DNA of 64,000 bases from Clostridiales bacterium (GTDB lineage Bacteria; Bacillota; Clostridia; Oscillospirales; UBA644), in NCBI GenBank assembly GCA_003343705.1, contig QAKR01000026.1, forward strand, positions 1-64,000. The letters are read 5' to 3'. Positions within the stretch are counted from its first letter, which is position 1, and each line of letters opens with the position of its first letter. The translations under genes and the position numbers were made by a program. Under the pieces are notes generated by a model. The model saw only the letters and a program-made list of their open reading frames with translations, was not told the DNA's origin and did not search any database. Of this stretch, positions 1 through 10,477 are shown one piece after another.

Positions 1-1783
1 CCGCAGAAGGTCTTTGAGTTGCAACAACCAGGTGCATACCCGCTGCACGTGCCATCTGGGCTAATCGGCAAACAGCGTCTTCTACCTCTTTCGGAGAAGC
101 CATCATAAGGTCTGAAAGCTCGTCTATAACAATAACTATTTGAGGAAGTTTCTTTTCGCCGTTCTCGACATTGCGATTATATCCGTTAAAATCACGTACT
201 CCTTTTTCAGCAAACATCTGGTAACGGGAAAGCATTTCGGAAACAGCCCAACTGAGTGCCCCGGCAGCTTTTTTAGCGTCTGTAACTACAGGAATAAGCA
301 AATGTGGAACACCTTTATACACTGTAAATTCAACCATTTTAGGGTCAACCAATATCAGTTTTACTTCTTCCGGACTGGCCTTGTATAAAATACTTATTAA
401 AATAGAGTTAATACAAACTGATTTACCTGTTCCTGTTGTACCGGCAATCAGCAAGTGAGGCATCTTTGCTATGTCTATAACCACATTTTCACCGCTTATG
501 TCTTTACCTAAAGCGGCTGTTATTTTACTGTCGCTTTCACGAAACTCGCGGCTGTCCAAAACTTCACGTAAAAATACCGTTTGTTGAGTCTGGTTAGGAA
601 CTTCTATTCCAATTGCTTCTTTACCGGGAATAGGCGCTTCTATTCTAACGCCTTTTGCTGCAAGGTTCAGTGCAATGTCGTCGGAAAGATTGGTAATTTT
701 ACTTATTTTAACACCTCTGCCTGGTTCAAGCTCATAGCGTGTAACCGTCGGGCCTCTGGAAACGTGTGTGATCTTTGTTTCAACGCCGAAGCTCATAAGT
801 GCATCTGTTAATTTTTCACCCATACGAACCAGTTCATCCCGCGCTACATGTGCACTCGTATGACTAGGCTCTTTTAAAAGTTCAAGTCCGGGAAAAACAT
901 ATTCACGTATTGTCTCCGTCTCTTTTTGCTCTGTAATTTCATTAGAAATTTCAGCTTGTGCTTTTGCTATATCATCTTTTGTTATTTTCTCTTCTTTTTC
1001 AGGATTGTTATCAGTTAAATTTGTTGTAAATGAAAGTTCTGTATCATATTTATCTGCGATTTCATCAATCTGCTTTTTAAAATCATCGGTGTCATCATCT
1101 GAAAGCAGGGGCATTTTAACCGGTTTAGAGATTTCTTTTACCGGAACACGTTCTTTTTGCACTTTTACCTCAGCCCGTAATTTTAAACGCTCTTCCTTCT
1201 TAGCTTTACGCTCTTCCGGAGTTCCGATAAAATCTGAAAATGTAAACCCTGTTGCCAAAACAAGGGAAACAAGCATAAATGTAAAAACTATAATACCGGC
1301 ACCGACCGCCGTTGCAAGGGCTGTTAATGGTAACGCTATTGCCCCTCCCACTATTCCGCCGGAAGCAAACCTTGCGCCATCAAAATACAAGGCTGAAATT
1401 ATCTTAGAAAATTCGGCTCCTTTTTCTGCCCCTTCAGGCATTGTACAGATATTTATAAAAACTGATAATAACACAACAAATGCAGACGAAAGCCAGATTT
1501 TTACGGCAAGCTTTTCCTGCCGCAAAATAAGAATTACCCCTATGTAAATCATAACAATAGGTACGGCAATAGCCGCCCCCCCGAAGACACCGAATAAAAA
1601 TGAAGTTGTCCATTTACAAAGAGGTGCGCTTTCCGCTGCAACAAAAAACACAATAATACATAAAGCTACCGCAAAAAGAGAAATTGCCCAAATTGTATCT
1701 CGCATATTTTTATTTATTGCTTTTTTCTTTTTATTTACGGTTGCGGAAGACTTCCTTCTTGAAGCCGTTTTTTTTGCTGCCAT
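1..1783 (-). CDS. ftsK: DNA translocase FtsK/SpoIIIE (3' end beyond window)
   Basis: This is a septal, membrane-anchored ATPase that pumps chromosomal DNA through the division or sporulation septum. About 594 residues are visible; the C-terminal part, including the gamma DNA-recognition domain, lies outside the window. A basic N-terminus is followed by about four hydrophobic segments (roughly residues 28-190), an acidic charged linker (roughly 200-320) and then the motor. Walker A reads GTTGTGKS near residue 446, and Walker B with the following motif reads VIVIDELSDLM near 549. The ATG at 1783 is preceded by AAAGGA at good spacing. A hairpin terminator separates it from the upstream uppP-like gene, so it is probably transcribed alone. 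Family identity is firm; FtsK and SpoIIIE roles cannot be told apart here. Confidence 0.95.
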   Translation of the reverse strand, partial: MAAKKTASRRKSSATVNKKKKAINKNMRDTIWAISLFAVALCIIVFFVAAESAPLCKWTTSFLFGVFGGAAIAVPIVMIYIGVILILRQEKLAVKIWLSSAFVVLLSVFINICTMPEGAEKGAEFSKIISALYFDGARFASGGIVGGAIALPLTALATAVGAGIIVFTFMLVSLVLATGFTFSDFIGTPEERKAKKEERLKLRAEVKVQKERVPVKEISKPVKMPLLSDDDTDDFKKQIDEIADKYDTELSFTTNLTDNNPEKEEKITKDDIAKAQAEISNEITEQKETETIREYVFPGLELLKEPSHTSAHVARDELVRMGEKLTDALMSFGVETKITHVSRGPTVTRYELEPGRGVKISKITNLSDDIALNLAAKGVRIEAPIPGKEAIGIEVPNQTQQTVFLREVLDSREFRESDSKITAALGKDISGENVVIDIAKMPHLLIAGTTGTGKSVCINSILISILYKASPEEVKLILVDPKMVEFTVYKGVPHLLIPVVTDAKKAAGALSWAVSEMLSRYQMFAEKGVRDFNGYNRNVENGEKKLPQIVIVIDELSDLMMASPKEVEDAVCRLAQMARAAGMHLVVATQRPSA

Positions 1784-1829
1784 TTTTACGTCCTTTCAAT
1801 TAAAATTAAAGCTCATATTTAATTTAAAT

Positions 1830-1855
1830 AAAAAGATAGATAACTCTATCTTTTT
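1830..1855 (-). terminator. Bidirectional-looking intrinsic terminator
   Basis: An 11-bp perfect stem (AAAAAGATAGA / TCTATCTTTTT) with a 4-nt TAAC loop. The A and T ends of the stem give U-tracts on both strands. It lies between the 3' end of the uppP-like gene and ftsK, both on the minus strand. Confidence 0.8.
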
Positions 1856-1894
1856 AATATCTAAATTAATACATTGTTATAATAAAAATAACGT

Positions 1895-2755
1895 TTAAAT
1901 AAAAACATTAATTACTATTAGTGCTGTACCAATTGCAGCACTAACCGCGGCATATAAATACATCTTTCGTTGTTCCATAAGATAACGCATTATTTTAATA
2001 ACAACAATTGTTGTGCCGAATGTTACGAACATCCCAAAAAAGCCGTAAACTATTTCAGTTGTATATGCTTGTGTAATAATTCCTTGTGCAAGAAAATTTA
2101 TTACACTAATCAAAACAGCCGGAATAAATATTAAAAACGCATATTTTATACAGAAATTCTTACGAAACCCCCTATAAGAACAAGCAGCCGCCGTCATTCC
2201 CACACAGGAAACACCCGGTAAAAATCCAAATAAATTGGCAACTCCTGCAAATACGGCGTCTTTTACATTCATCTTATCGTCTTTTCTATCATTATCAACA
2301 ACCCTATCTGAAAACAGATAAACAAACGCAGAAATAATAAATAGTGAACCTGTTAACCACCAAAGCTTCTCCAGACTAAAAATTACAGATAAAAACGGCA
2401 TTAAGATAAAAACAGGAATATATGAAAAAATTATAAATACCAAAATCTTTTGGCTTGTTCTGGCTTCAGACCAAATAAATTTTCTTTTACAAAGTTTAAC
2501 TGTTATACGGCCAGTAGCCCGTATAAGAGACATGACCCGGCTACGAAAGATAAAAATAATTGCTAATAATACACCTAATTGCAAAAAGAACATAACAAGC
2601 GGATTACCCGAAGCAGATAAATCTACTCCCGTAATCTTATGTACAAAATCAAAACGCACCTGTGAAGATACCGGTACCAATACCGAAACACCTTGTGTAA
2701 TCCCCAAAATCAGAACTCTTATTATTTCCAGCACAATATTATTTAACTCTGCCAT
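1895..2755 (-). CDS. UppP/BacA-like integral membrane protein with degenerate active site
   Basis: A 286-residue protein with about eight hydrophobic segments and the overall pattern of undecaprenyl-diphosphate phosphatase (UppP/BacA), including the conserved FFLQLGVLLA stretch near residue 56 and a GFLPGVS stretch near 178. UppP recycles the C55 lipid carrier of cell-wall synthesis. Aligning by eye to E. coli BacA, the acidic motif EGLTEFLP has become QGVSVLVP (Glu17 to Gln21, Glu21 to Val25), the His30 position is Arg34, and the PGxSRSG arginine is replaced (PGVSCVG). The Ser27 equivalent remains (Ser31). It may therefore be non-catalytic or act on another polyprenyl substrate. An AAAGGAGG site precedes the ATG at 2755. 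Confidence 0.75.
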   Translation of the reverse strand: MAELNNIVLEIIRVLILGITQGVSVLVPVSSQVRFDFVHKITGVDLSASGNPLVMFFLQLGVLLAIIFIFRSRVMSLIRATGRITVKLCKRKFIWSEARTSQKILVFIIFSYIPVFILMPFLSVIFSLEKLWWLTGSLFIISAFVYLFSDRVVDNDRKDDKMNVKDAVFAGVANLFGFLPGVSCVGMTAAACSYRGFRKNFCIKYAFLIFIPAVLISVINFLAQGIITQAYTTEIVYGFFGMFVTFGTTIVVIKIMRYLMEQRKMYLYAAVSAAIGTALIVINVFI

Positions 2756-3051
2756 AAAGCTATTCCTCCTTTAAATACATTTTTCGTACAAACTAATATA
2801 TATAAATTTATATAAGCGACAATGTATAATATATTTGCAAAGGAGTGTGCATGCTAAATGTAAATTCAGAAAATGCTTAATAAGAAAAATATTTAATTTT
2901 GTTTAGGTTGTTTAAAAGTTTAATTTTGCAATAATGATAAATTTATTTTTAGAGATTGCGGTATTATAAAATTTTATAAAATACAACAAATAAAAGCTAT
3001 CAACAATTAACTAAAGAAATAGCCCTTCTGCCATAACCCTTATAAAAAGAT
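2756..3051. other. AT-rich intergenic stretch with no supported gene
   Basis: About 296 nt between purB and the uppP-like gene, both on the minus strand. It contains very AT-rich sequence, a TATAAAATTTTATA palindrome near 2970 and only a nine-codon open frame. It must hold the uppP-like promoter, but no clear -35/-10 pair was found. No convincing terminator for purB was seen, only a weak GCTAT/ATAGC stem with a long loop near 3000-3030. Confidence 0.5.
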
Positions 3052-4479
3052 TTAAACTGTAAGTTCGATATTAGCTGAAGTTTTTTGTCCTTCAAGCTTA
3101 GGATAAACGCTATTTTTTAAAAATTTATCAACCTGTTCCGGACATCTCCCTACATAAAGAGAAGGGTCAAGTGCTTTCTTTATACTGTCGGCTGAAAGAC
3201 CAAACATAGGATCTGAAGCAATACGATCGATAAGGTCGTTGTCAAGCCCCTCTTCCTTAATACGTGCTGAGGCAGCAAGACTGTGCTGCCTTATTTTTTC
3301 ATGAAGCTCCTGACGATCTCCGCCTTTTTTAACAGCTTCCATCATAAAATTCTCTGTTTCTATAAACGGTAGCTCTGCCATAACCCGTTTTTCTATCATT
3401 TTAGGATAAACAACAAGCCCGTCCGTAACATTTATATATATGTTAAGAATAGCATCAATGCCTAAAAATGCTTCCGCAACAGCTATTCTTTTATTTGCAC
3501 TGTCATCAAGAGTTCTCTCAAACCACTGTGTAGCCGCTGTAAATGCAGGGTTTAAAGAATCTGTCATTATATAACGTGCAAGTGCACAAATTCTTTCGCA
3601 GCGCATGGGGTTTCTCTTATAAGGCATGGCTGAAGAACCTATCTGATTTTTTTCAAAGGGTTCTTCTATCTCCTTAAAGTTGGCCAAAATTCTTATGTCC
3701 CCGGCAAATTTATAAGCCGATTGTGCAATCCCCGAAAGAGTTGCAAGAACTTGAGAATCTATCTTACGGCTATATGTTTGTCCGGATACGGGAACAACAC
3801 CGTCAAAGCCCATTTCATCTGCAATCATTTTTTCAAGAGTGTCAATCTTTTCGGTATTGCCCTCGAAAAGTTTCATAAAGCTTGCCTGTGTGCCGGTAGT
3901 TCCTTTTTGCCCCAATAATTTCAGCGAAGAAAGTCTGTAATCTATTTCATCAAGGTCATATAAGAGTTCGTTTATCCAAAGAGTCGCACGTTTACCGACG
4001 GTGGTAAGCTGTGCCGGTTGTAAATGTGTATAAGCAAGGCAAGGTAAAGCTTTATATTCATCCGCAAACTTTGCTAGTTGCGAAATAACTGTCAAAAGCT
4101 TTTCGCGTACAAGCAAAAGCCCCTGTTTCATAACAATTATATCCGTGTTATCACCTACATAGCAAGATGTGGCGCCCAGGTGGATAATAGGCTTTGCTGT
4201 TTTTGCCTGTTCGCCATATGCATAAACATGGCTCATAACGTCATGTCTTACTTCTTTTTCACGTTTCTCGGCAACATCATAATTAATGTCATCTTTGTAT
4301 TTTTCAAGCTCTGAAATCTGCTCGTCCGTTATATTAAGGCCTAACTCTTTTTCTGCGCGTGCAAGCGCAATCCAAAGCTGCCTCCAGGTTTTAAATTTAT
4401 TATCCTGGGAAAAAACATACTGCATTTCTTTGCTTGAATATCTTGTGCAGAACGGGCTTTCATATGATGAATAATTCAT
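3052..4479 (-). CDS. purB: Adenylosuccinate lyase
   Basis: PurB cleaves SAICAR to AICAR and adenylosuccinate to AMP, releasing fumarate in both steps of purine synthesis. The 475-residue protein belongs to the fumarase/aspartase superfamily. The signature loop SSAMPYKRNPMRCER lies near residues 278-292, and GATSCYVGDNTD near 100 forms another conserved active-site region. Length fits the family. The ATG has AAGGAG and AGAAGG upstream. It follows the aminotransferase gene by 11 nt, so it is probably the last gene of an operon running from the glycan cluster through asnS. Confidence 0.95.
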   Translation of the reverse strand: MNYSSYESPFCTRYSSKEMQYVFSQDNKFKTWRQLWIALARAEKELGLNITDEQISELEKYKDDINYDVAEKREKEVRHDVMSHVYAYGEQAKTAKPIIHLGATSCYVGDNTDIIVMKQGLLLVREKLLTVISQLAKFADEYKALPCLAYTHLQPAQLTTVGKRATLWINELLYDLDEIDYRLSSLKLLGQKGTTGTQASFMKLFEGNTEKIDTLEKMIADEMGFDGVVPVSGQTYSRKIDSQVLATLSGIAQSAYKFAGDIRILANFKEIEEPFEKNQIGSSAMPYKRNPMRCERICALARYIMTDSLNPAFTAATQWFERTLDDSANKRIAVAEAFLGIDAILNIYINVTDGLVVYPKMIEKRVMAELPFIETENFMMEAVKKGGDRQELHEKIRQHSLAASARIKEEGLDNDLIDRIASDPMFGLSADSIKKALDPSLYVGRCPEQVDKFLKNSVYPKLEGQKTSANIELTV

Positions 4480-4490
4480 TTACCTTCTCC

Positions 4491-5723
4491 TTACTCCTTT
4501 TCGGCAACAGCTATTTTAACGCAAATACACAAAAGTTCCGTAGCCGTTTTAAGTTCTTCAACCGGCGGATATGTAGGTGCAATTCTAATATTTTTATCAT
4601 CAGGATCGTTGTTATAAGGATAAGTTGCACCGGCCCCTGTCATAATAACGCCTGCGTCTTTCATAAGAGAAACAACGCGTTTTGCGCATCCGTTGGGAAC
4701 ATTAAGCGAAATAAAATAACCGCCTTTAGGGTTGTGCCATGTAGCTATTCCTGAAAGTTCGTTTTCAAGCTCCTTTAAAACTGCTTCAAAGCGTGGCTTT
4801 ACAATTTCTGCGTGTTTTTTCATATAAGCACGAACGCCATCGGCATTTTTGAAATATCTGGCATGACGCAGTTGATTAAGTTTATCGGGGCCTATAGTTT
4901 GGCAAAACATCTGTTTTTTAATAAATTCAATGTTATTTATGCTTGCAGCCATACAGCCGACACCGGCGCCGGGGTATGAAACCTTTGATGTAGAGCAAAA
5001 CATATAAATCACATCTTCATTGCCGCATTTTTTAGCTTCTTCAAGAATATTAAGGAGTGAATCACCCTCATTATCCAGATCGTGAAGAGCATATGCATTA
5101 TCCCAAAAAATCCTAAAGTCTTTTGCTGCAGGCTTCATACCCGCAAGCCTACGAACCTTATCGTCAGAGTAAGTAATACCATCGGGATTGCTGTATTTGG
5201 GAACACACCACATACCCTTTATCGTTTCATCTTCAGCAATAAGCTTTTCAATCAAATCAACATCAGGTCCATCTTCAAGCATGGGAACACATATCATATT
5301 TATACCAAAAGCTTGAGATACCGTAAAGTGGCGATCATAACCGGGGACTACACACAGAAAAGAAATTTTATCGTATTTTGACCAAGGTTTTTCTGAACCG
5401 TAAACACCGAACAACATTGCACGTGCAACACTGTCATACATCATGTTAAGGCTGCTGTTACCACCTACTATGATTTCTTTTTCTGAAACTTCTAAAAGGT
5501 CAGCAAAAATTTTTTTCATCTCGGGAATACCGTCAAGGATCCCGTAATTACGGTAGTCTACACCGTTTTCGCCGTAACACTCTTCATTATTTTTAATAGC
5601 AGTTAATAGCCCCTCTGATATGTCAAGCTGTTCTGTGCACGGCTTTCCCCTAGACATATCCAGTTTTAAACCTCGTTGCTTAAAACCGTTGTAACTTTCC
5701 CAAAGTTGATTTAGATTTTCCAC
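4491..5723 (-). CDS. Aspartate aminotransferase, MocR-like/type Ic class I aminotransferase
   Basis: A PLP-dependent fold-type I aminotransferase of about 410 residues. The N-terminal SRGKPCTEQLDIS segment is typical of the Aminotran_MocR family, whose studied members are type Ic aspartate aminotransferases (aspartate plus 2-oxoglutarate to oxaloacetate plus glutamate). The Schiff-base lysine is in CSTSKVSYPGAG near residue 247. NYGILDGIPEMK near 60 and the DNAYALHDL stretch are further family marks. The open frame extends to a GTG at 5735, but that codon overlaps AAGGAG; the GTG at 5723 sits 11 nt after it and is preferred. It lies between asnS and purB; supplying aspartate for asparaginyl-tRNA and purine synthesis is an inference from position. 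Confidence 0.85.
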   Translation of the reverse strand: MENLNQLWESYNGFKQRGLKLDMSRGKPCTEQLDISEGLLTAIKNNEECYGENGVDYRNYGILDGIPEMKKIFADLLEVSEKEIIVGGNSSLNMMYDSVARAMLFGVYGSEKPWSKYDKISFLCVVPGYDRHFTVSQAFGINMICVPMLEDGPDVDLIEKLIAEDETIKGMWCVPKYSNPDGITYSDDKVRRLAGMKPAAKDFRIFWDNAYALHDLDNEGDSLLNILEEAKKCGNEDVIYMFCSTSKVSYPGAGVGCMAASINNIEFIKKQMFCQTIGPDKLNQLRHARYFKNADGVRAYMKKHAEIVKPRFEAVLKELENELSGIATWHNPKGGYFISLNVPNGCAKRVVSLMKDAGVIMTGAGATYPYNNDPDDKNIRIAPTYPPVEELKTATELLCICVKIAVAEKE

Positions 5724-5788
5724 AAAAATCTGCACTCCTTACTCTCCAACAAAATATAATAATTACAATAGCAAAACAAATATATACT

Positions 5789-7183
5789 TTAAAATTCAGC
5801 CGTGCCAACGGTTCGGGGAAACGGAATAACATCTCTGATATTTGATATTCCTGTTAAATACATAATTAAACGCTCAAATCCTAAACCGTAACCTGCATGT
5901 TTACAGCCGCCGTATTTTCGTAAGTCAAGATACCACCAATAGTCTTCGGGGTTAAGATTAAAACGTTTTAGTGCTTCAAGAAGATAATCAAGTCGTTCTT
6001 CTCTTTGGCTACCTCCGATGATTTCGCCAATTCCGGGAACAAGTAAATCCATTGCAGCAACTGTTTTATTATCGTCGTTAAGACGCATATAGAATGCTTT
6101 AATTTCTTTGGGATAATCCGTTACAAACACAGGAGATTTGAAAACCTGTTCTGTTAAATATCTTTCGTGTTCTGTTTGCAAATCACAGCCCCAATAAACA
6201 GGATATTCAAAATTATCTTTGTTCTTTTCAAGAATTTCAATAGCCTCGGTGTATGATACATGGGCAACATCAGCATTAACAACGCCCTGAAGTCTCTCTA
6301 TAAGCCCTTTATCAACAAAAGAATTAAAGAACTGCATTTCTGCCGGACAGTTATCCATGACATATTTTATAACAAATTTAATCATATCAGCTGCAAGAGC
6401 CATATCATCTTTTAAATCTGCAAATGCAATTTCCGGCTCAATCATCCAAAATTCTGCAGCATGTCTTGTTGTGTTTGACTTTTCAGCACGGAACGTAGGC
6501 CCAAAAGTATAAACATTGCTAAAAGCCATTGCGTAGGTTTCAGCTTCAAGCTGCCCGGAAACAGTTAAATTTGAAGGCTTCCCAAAAAAGTCTTGTGAAA
6601 AATCAACTTCTCCGTTTTCAGCCAACGGTGGTTGTTTCGGGTCAAGAGTAGTAACTCTAAACATTTCCCCGGCACCTTCACAGTCACTTGCCGTTATAAG
6701 AGGAGTATGAACATAAACAAAGTTTCTATCATTAAAAAACTTATGAATTGCATATGCAGCAACCGAGCGCACACGAAAAACAGCCGAAAAAGTGTTTGTT
6801 CTCGGTCTTAAATGTGCAATTTCACGTAAAAACTCAAATGAATGCCTTTTCTTTTGAAGGGGGTATTCCGGCACAGAAGTCCCTAATATTTCTATTTTTT
6901 CTGCTTTTATTTCAAAGGGCTGTTTCATATCAGGAGTAAGCTCAAGCTTACCTGTAACACAAACAGAAGCCCCTACATTAAGTTTAACTACTTCCTTAAA
7001 ATTATCTATTTTACCTTCTTCAAAAACTATCTGACATGAAGGAAAACTGCTTCCGTCATTGAGCTCGATAAATCCAAAAACTTTGCTATCGCGTAAAGTT
7101 CTGACCCAGCCGCATACGGTTACTTCTTTTTCTGAAAAACTTTCCGCACTTGCGTAAAGTTCTTTAATCTGAACCCGTTGCAT
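5789..7183 (-). CDS. asnS: Asparagine--tRNA ligase
   Basis: AsnRS charges tRNA-Asn with asparagine. The N-terminal OB-fold anticodon-binding domain (roughly residues 1-110, with [12 protein letters not shown]) is followed by a class II catalytic core. Motif 2 is [21 protein letters not shown] and motif 3 is [13 protein letters not shown] near the C-terminus. The extended insertion before motif 2 and an ordinary length of about 464 residues fit bacterial AsnRS. The frame opens at an ATG at 7190-7192, but that overlaps AAAGGA; the ATG at 7183 is 8 nt downstream and gives MQRVQIKEL. There is no T-box leader: the upstream membrane gene ends only about 30 nt before, so it is probably co-transcribed with the glycan genes. 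Confidence 0.95.
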   Translation of the reverse strand: MQRVQIKELYASAESFSEKEVTVCGWVRTLRDSKVFGFIELNDGSSFPSCQIVFEEGKIDNFKEVVKLNVGASVCVTGKLELTPDMKQPFEIKAEKIEILGTSVPEYPLQKKRHSFEFLREIAHLRPRTNTFSAVFRVRSVAAYAIHKFFNDRNFVYVHTPLITASDCEGAGEMFRVTTLDPKQPPLAENGEVDFSQDFFGKPSNLTVSGQLEAETYAMAFSNVYTFGPTFRAEKSNTTRHAAEFWMIEPEIAFADLKDDMALAADMIKFVIKYVMDNCPAEMQFFNSFVDKGLIERLQGVVNADVAHVSYTEAIEILEKNKDNFEYPVYWGCDLQTEHERYLTEQVFKSPVFVTDYPKEIKAFYMRLNDDNKTVAAMDLLVPGIGEIIGGSQREERLDYLLEALKRFNLNPEDYWWYLDLRKYGGCKHAGYGLGFERLIMYLTGISNIRDVIPFPRTVGTAEF

Positions 7184-7212
7184 AATACACATCCTTTTAT
7201 ATAAATAAATAT

Positions 7213-9774
7213 CTAAAATATACCCCAGTATCGTTGTTCACTAAGATTCTCTGTCTTCTTGTTTTTATTCATTCCTATTAAAAATAATGCAAAAGCCATT
7301 GCAATCCACATGGGTTGTAAATCAACTATTGCTTCGCCTATACCGTTAAATATAGCAAACATAAGCATAGAAATAAATATCGGCATCATCTTATTACAAT
7401 ATTTTTCGCGAAGTATTCTCCATACAATACGTACATAAGGAACAAAAAAGACCACAGAGCCCACAATACCGAGTTGAACAAGAACACCGAATAAAAAGTT
7501 ATGAGAAGAATTCGGTCTTATTGTTGAATACTTTGCTACTGCGTCAATAACATTTTCTTCACCGAATCCTACTCCGAAAAACAAATTATCAGGTAAGATC
7601 TTTGTTAAAATAACCTTCCATATGTCGGTTCGGCCTGTACCCCCGGAAAAGAAAACACTTTGAAGAGTGAAGCGTCGTATCATCTCAAAGTCACATAACC
7701 ACAACAATATATACATGAAAAGTCCGACAGCAACAAGAGAAAGTATAATCGACCACTCCAGCTTACGATCTTTACGCTTCTTAAAAAACGAATAAAGAAA
7801 AAGCATACTTATTATGCCCAAGGAAACACCTAAAAAAGCTGAGCGTGAACCAGATAAAAATATAAGAAAAATAGATAAAACTACCATAAATGCACATATA
7901 AGCTTATAAGATAAGGTACGAAAGATCAGCATTCCGCCAAAAAATATAGCTGCCATTTGTACAACACCTTTTGCAAAGCTATTCGGATTTGTTTGCATAT
8001 TTAAAGTAAAATGTCCTTCTCTAAAAAAACCACCGCCGAAAATATACAAAACAAAAACAGTTATGAGAATTACACTACAAGAAAAGAAAAGAGTTTTTAT
8101 AGCCCATTGGACGCTTTGTTTGCTTGATGAATAAAAAGCCATAAGTAAAATAAATATAATATTCACGCCCATAACACAGGCATAATCAATATTATGCGTA
8201 TAACCTAAAACCGCAGAAAAAAGAAACCAACAAATTAAAATTCCGGAAATAAGAATATATTTACCGGGGATTTTTTTATTTGTTCGTATATAATGAAGAA
8301 TAAGACCAAGTATAAAAATAAAAGTAAGAATAGCTGCGTATGGAATTCCTTGAAAATAAAACGCTTGATTAAAGAAATTTGTTATTAACAAAGGAGTAAT
8401 AGTGTAGAGCGGGCTAAAAACAAGCAAAGCCATACATGTAAGCGAAACAACGTCAATAACAATTGATTTAGGAGCATATAGCTTTAAAATTAACATTGCA
8501 ACTAAAATGCTGCATATACAGAAAAAAACTTTATTGTGATAAAGAGTGTTCTTAGTTTTTACACTTTTAAGGACCGGTGGACGGTAAAAATCCGGATTTT
8601 TTTCATATGACGGGTATAACAAGAAAAACAACATCGCAACATCAAGAAAACCGGGAAACGCCGCACTATCAAAAAGCATCCGTAATACCGTCATGCCAAA
8701 AAGAGTAAAAAATAAGTAGTTTCGTGTTTTCACAAATCGGTAAACCGATACAAGAGAGTATGCCATAACCGAAACAAACATGCCCATGCCGTAATTAGAA
8801 TGAAGATTAAAAAACGAACTTGTTATAACATCCGAATTTTTAAGCATAGACGGTAAATACATACTTTTAGATCCTAAAAACAAATTATACGGAGAAACAA
8901 AAGTATTTGAAATTGCATTTCTAAGTACCGTTCCACCCAGAACGCCGTTTTTAGGGATTTGTATAAGCCCTGTTGTTGTTATTTTTATAAAATATAAAAT
9001 AAATAAAATAAACGCAGTTGCAGCAAAAAATAGGACCACAGCCGCACGTTGAGGATTTTTGATTTGTTCATTAAAAACAGTCTTTAATCGTTTAATTAAT
9101 TGAGGATGGTTTCTTGCTAATGTTTTTCCTTTATTAAAATCAAAAATAATAAATAAAACTGTTATAACCCCGAAAATTACTGATCCTTCGCGGCATAGTA
9201 AAAACATCGAACAGAATAAACAAAAAACCGGTAAATACGGAGAGACTTTTTCATTTCCTCGATAGGCAGAAACTGCATATACACAGAAAAATAAAAGAAC
9301 ATAGCCCAAGCCCAGATTAAGTGTTGTCTCACAAAGCCCATCCTTAGAGGAGAACATTGAAATAAGTGAAAAACCTACCCATATAAAGCATGATAGATAG
9401 GAAAGAGCACATAATATTTTAACTCTAAAACGTTCATTCAACAATAAAACTGCTAAAGATATAAAAATAAAAGGCATTATAAGGCCGGGTATCCCTGCAT
9501 TTTTATTATATATATAAGAAAAGAGACCAAACCCAGTATAAATAATTAAAAGAATAAATGCGGGTAGATGTTTACGTAATCCGCCTGATTTGATTGATAA
9601 AAACAATGAATATGCAGCCACTACGCACAAAATAATTTCAGTATACGGCGAAATAATAACATTAAAAAACGAAAGCCATACAACAATCCAATAAAAAACT
9701 ATCGGAACGGTAGCTTTTAAATCATCCGTTTCACTGAAAAACTTCTTAAATTTTTTATTTGCGATTTTTTCCAT
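7213..9774 (-). CDS. Double-length O-antigen ligase/polymerase-like membrane protein
   Basis: An 853-residue polytopic protein with some twenty hydrophobic segments. The C-terminal half matches the Wzy_C (O-antigen ligase/polymerase) pattern: [14 protein letters not shown] near residue 640, [10 protein letters not shown] and [12 protein letters not shown] near 710-735, and a loop with [18 protein letters not shown] near 760. These enzymes join lipid-linked glycan units outside the membrane. The N-terminal half has a weaker echo of the same order ([43 protein letters not shown]), suggesting an ancient duplication with decay of the first copy. It follows the sugar transferase by about 10 nt. 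The glycan made, capsule or other surface polymer, is unknown. Confidence 0.8.
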   Translation of the reverse strand: MEKIANKKFKKFFSETDDLKATVPIVFYWIVVWLSFFNVIISPYTEIILCVVAAYSLFLSIKSGGLRKHLPAFILLIIYTGFGLFSYIYNKNAGIPGLIMPFIFISLAVLLLNERFRVKILCALSYLSCFIWVGFSLISMFSSKDGLCETTLNLGLGYVLLFFCVYAVSAYRGNEKVSPYLPVFCLFCSMFLLCREGSVIFGVITVLFIIFDFNKGKTLARNHPQLIKRLKTVFNEQIKNPQRAAVVLFFAATAFILFILYFIKITTTGLIQIPKNGVLGGTVLRNAISNTFVSPYNLFLGSKSMYLPSMLKNSDVITSSFFNLHSNYGMGMFVSVMAYSLVSVYRFVKTRNYLFFTLFGMTVLRMLFDSAAFPGFLDVAMLFFLLYPSYEKNPDFYRPPVLKSVKTKNTLYHNKVFFCICSILVAMLILKLYAPKSIVIDVVSLTCMALLVFSPLYTITPLLITNFFNQAFYFQGIPYAAILTFIFILGLILHYIRTNKKIPGKYILISGILICWFLFSAVLGYTHNIDYACVMGVNIIFILLMAFYSSSKQSVQWAIKTLFFSCSVILITVFVLYIFGGGFFREGHFTLNMQTNPNSFAKGVVQMAAIFFGGMLIFRTLSYKLICAFMVVLSIFLIFLSGSRSAFLGVSLGIISMLFLYSFFKKRKDRKLEWSIILSLVAVGLFMYILLWLCDFEMIRRFTLQSVFFSGGTGRTDIWKVILTKILPDNLFFGVGFGEENVIDAVAKYSTIRPNSSHNFLFGVLVQLGIVGSVVFFVPYVRIVWRILREKYCNKMMPIFISMLMFAIFNGIGEAIVDLQPMWIAMAFALFLIGMNKNKKTENLSEQRYWGIF

Positions 9775-9784
9775 TTAAGCTCCA

Positions 9785-10477
9785 TTACCGGTCCCCGAAA
9801 ACCGCCCGAACCGTCGCAAACATAGTCTTAATATCATCCCAAAGCCCGAAATTAATAAGGCTTTCATAATTATATTTCATTTTTTCCGGTAAAACAACGT
9901 TTACGTAAGTTTCATCAGCATTTTCTGTTTGAGTAATATATTTTTCTTCGTCTTTGTATAAAATACTTGCTTTTGAAGTAACACCTGTCGGAAGAAGCAA
10001 TGTAGCCCACATTTCAGAGGTATACCTGTTTACATATTTAATAACTTCAGGACGAGAGCCTACGAATGTCATATCTCCTAAAAAAACGTTTATGACCTGC
10101 GGCAACTCATCAAGCCTATATTTTCTCATAACCCGCCCTACGGAAGTTACTCTACTGTCACCTGTGGATGTTACAAGAGCTCCGATTTTATCTGCATCCT
10201 GAACCATTGTTCTAAACTTAAATATTTTGAATATTCTACCGTATTGTGTTACTCGTTTTTGTCTGAAAAAAACAGACCCTTTTGAATCTGTTTTAATGAT
10301 AATTGCAAGGACAAGAAACAACGGAGAAAATAATATCATAAGAATTAAAGACATTACAACATCGAAAATTCGCTTAAAAAACAGTTGAATGTTTTTTTTA
10401 CGAAGAATATCATAATATTTACGTACTTCGTCGGTCTGCATAATCTCGGGAAGACTTTCCCACTCTTTTATAAGCAT
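9785..10477 (-). CDS. Polyprenyl-phosphate sugar-phosphate transferase (WcaJ/PglC type)
   Basis: A 230-residue bacterial sugar transferase (PF02397 type) that starts surface glycan synthesis by moving a sugar phosphate from a UDP-sugar to undecaprenyl phosphate. It has one hydrophobic membrane segment (roughly residues 35-60) preceded by KRIFDVVMS. The catalytic core follows: FFRQKRVTQYGRIFKIFKFRTM, then RKYRLDELPQVINVFLGDM and FVGSRPE. It is a short form without the N-terminal multi-spanning region of full-length WcaJ. Its ATG overlaps the end of the DegT gene by 10 nt. With the aminotransferase upstream, the first sugar may be an N-acetylated amino-deoxy sugar (inference). Confidence 0.92.
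   Translation of the reverse strand: MLIKEWESLPEIMQTDEVRKYYDILRKKNIQLFFKRIFDVVMSLILMILFSPLFLVLAIIIKTDSKGSVFFRQKRVTQYGRIFKIFKFRTMVQDADKIGALVTSTGDSRVTSVGRVMRKYRLDELPQVINVFLGDMTFVGSRPEVIKYVNRYTSEMWATLLLPTGVTSKASILYKDEEKYITQTENADETYVNVVLPEKMKYNYESLINFGLWDDIKTMFATVRAVFGDR

Noticed and set aside
1005..1547. 180-residue plus-strand open frame
   Set aside because: It lies wholly antisense to ftsK, whose protein is clearly conserved; no ribosome site and biased composition.
7184..7212. T-box leader for asnS
   Set aside because: The gap to the upstream gene is only about 30 nt; serS and glyQS likewise have no room for a T-box.
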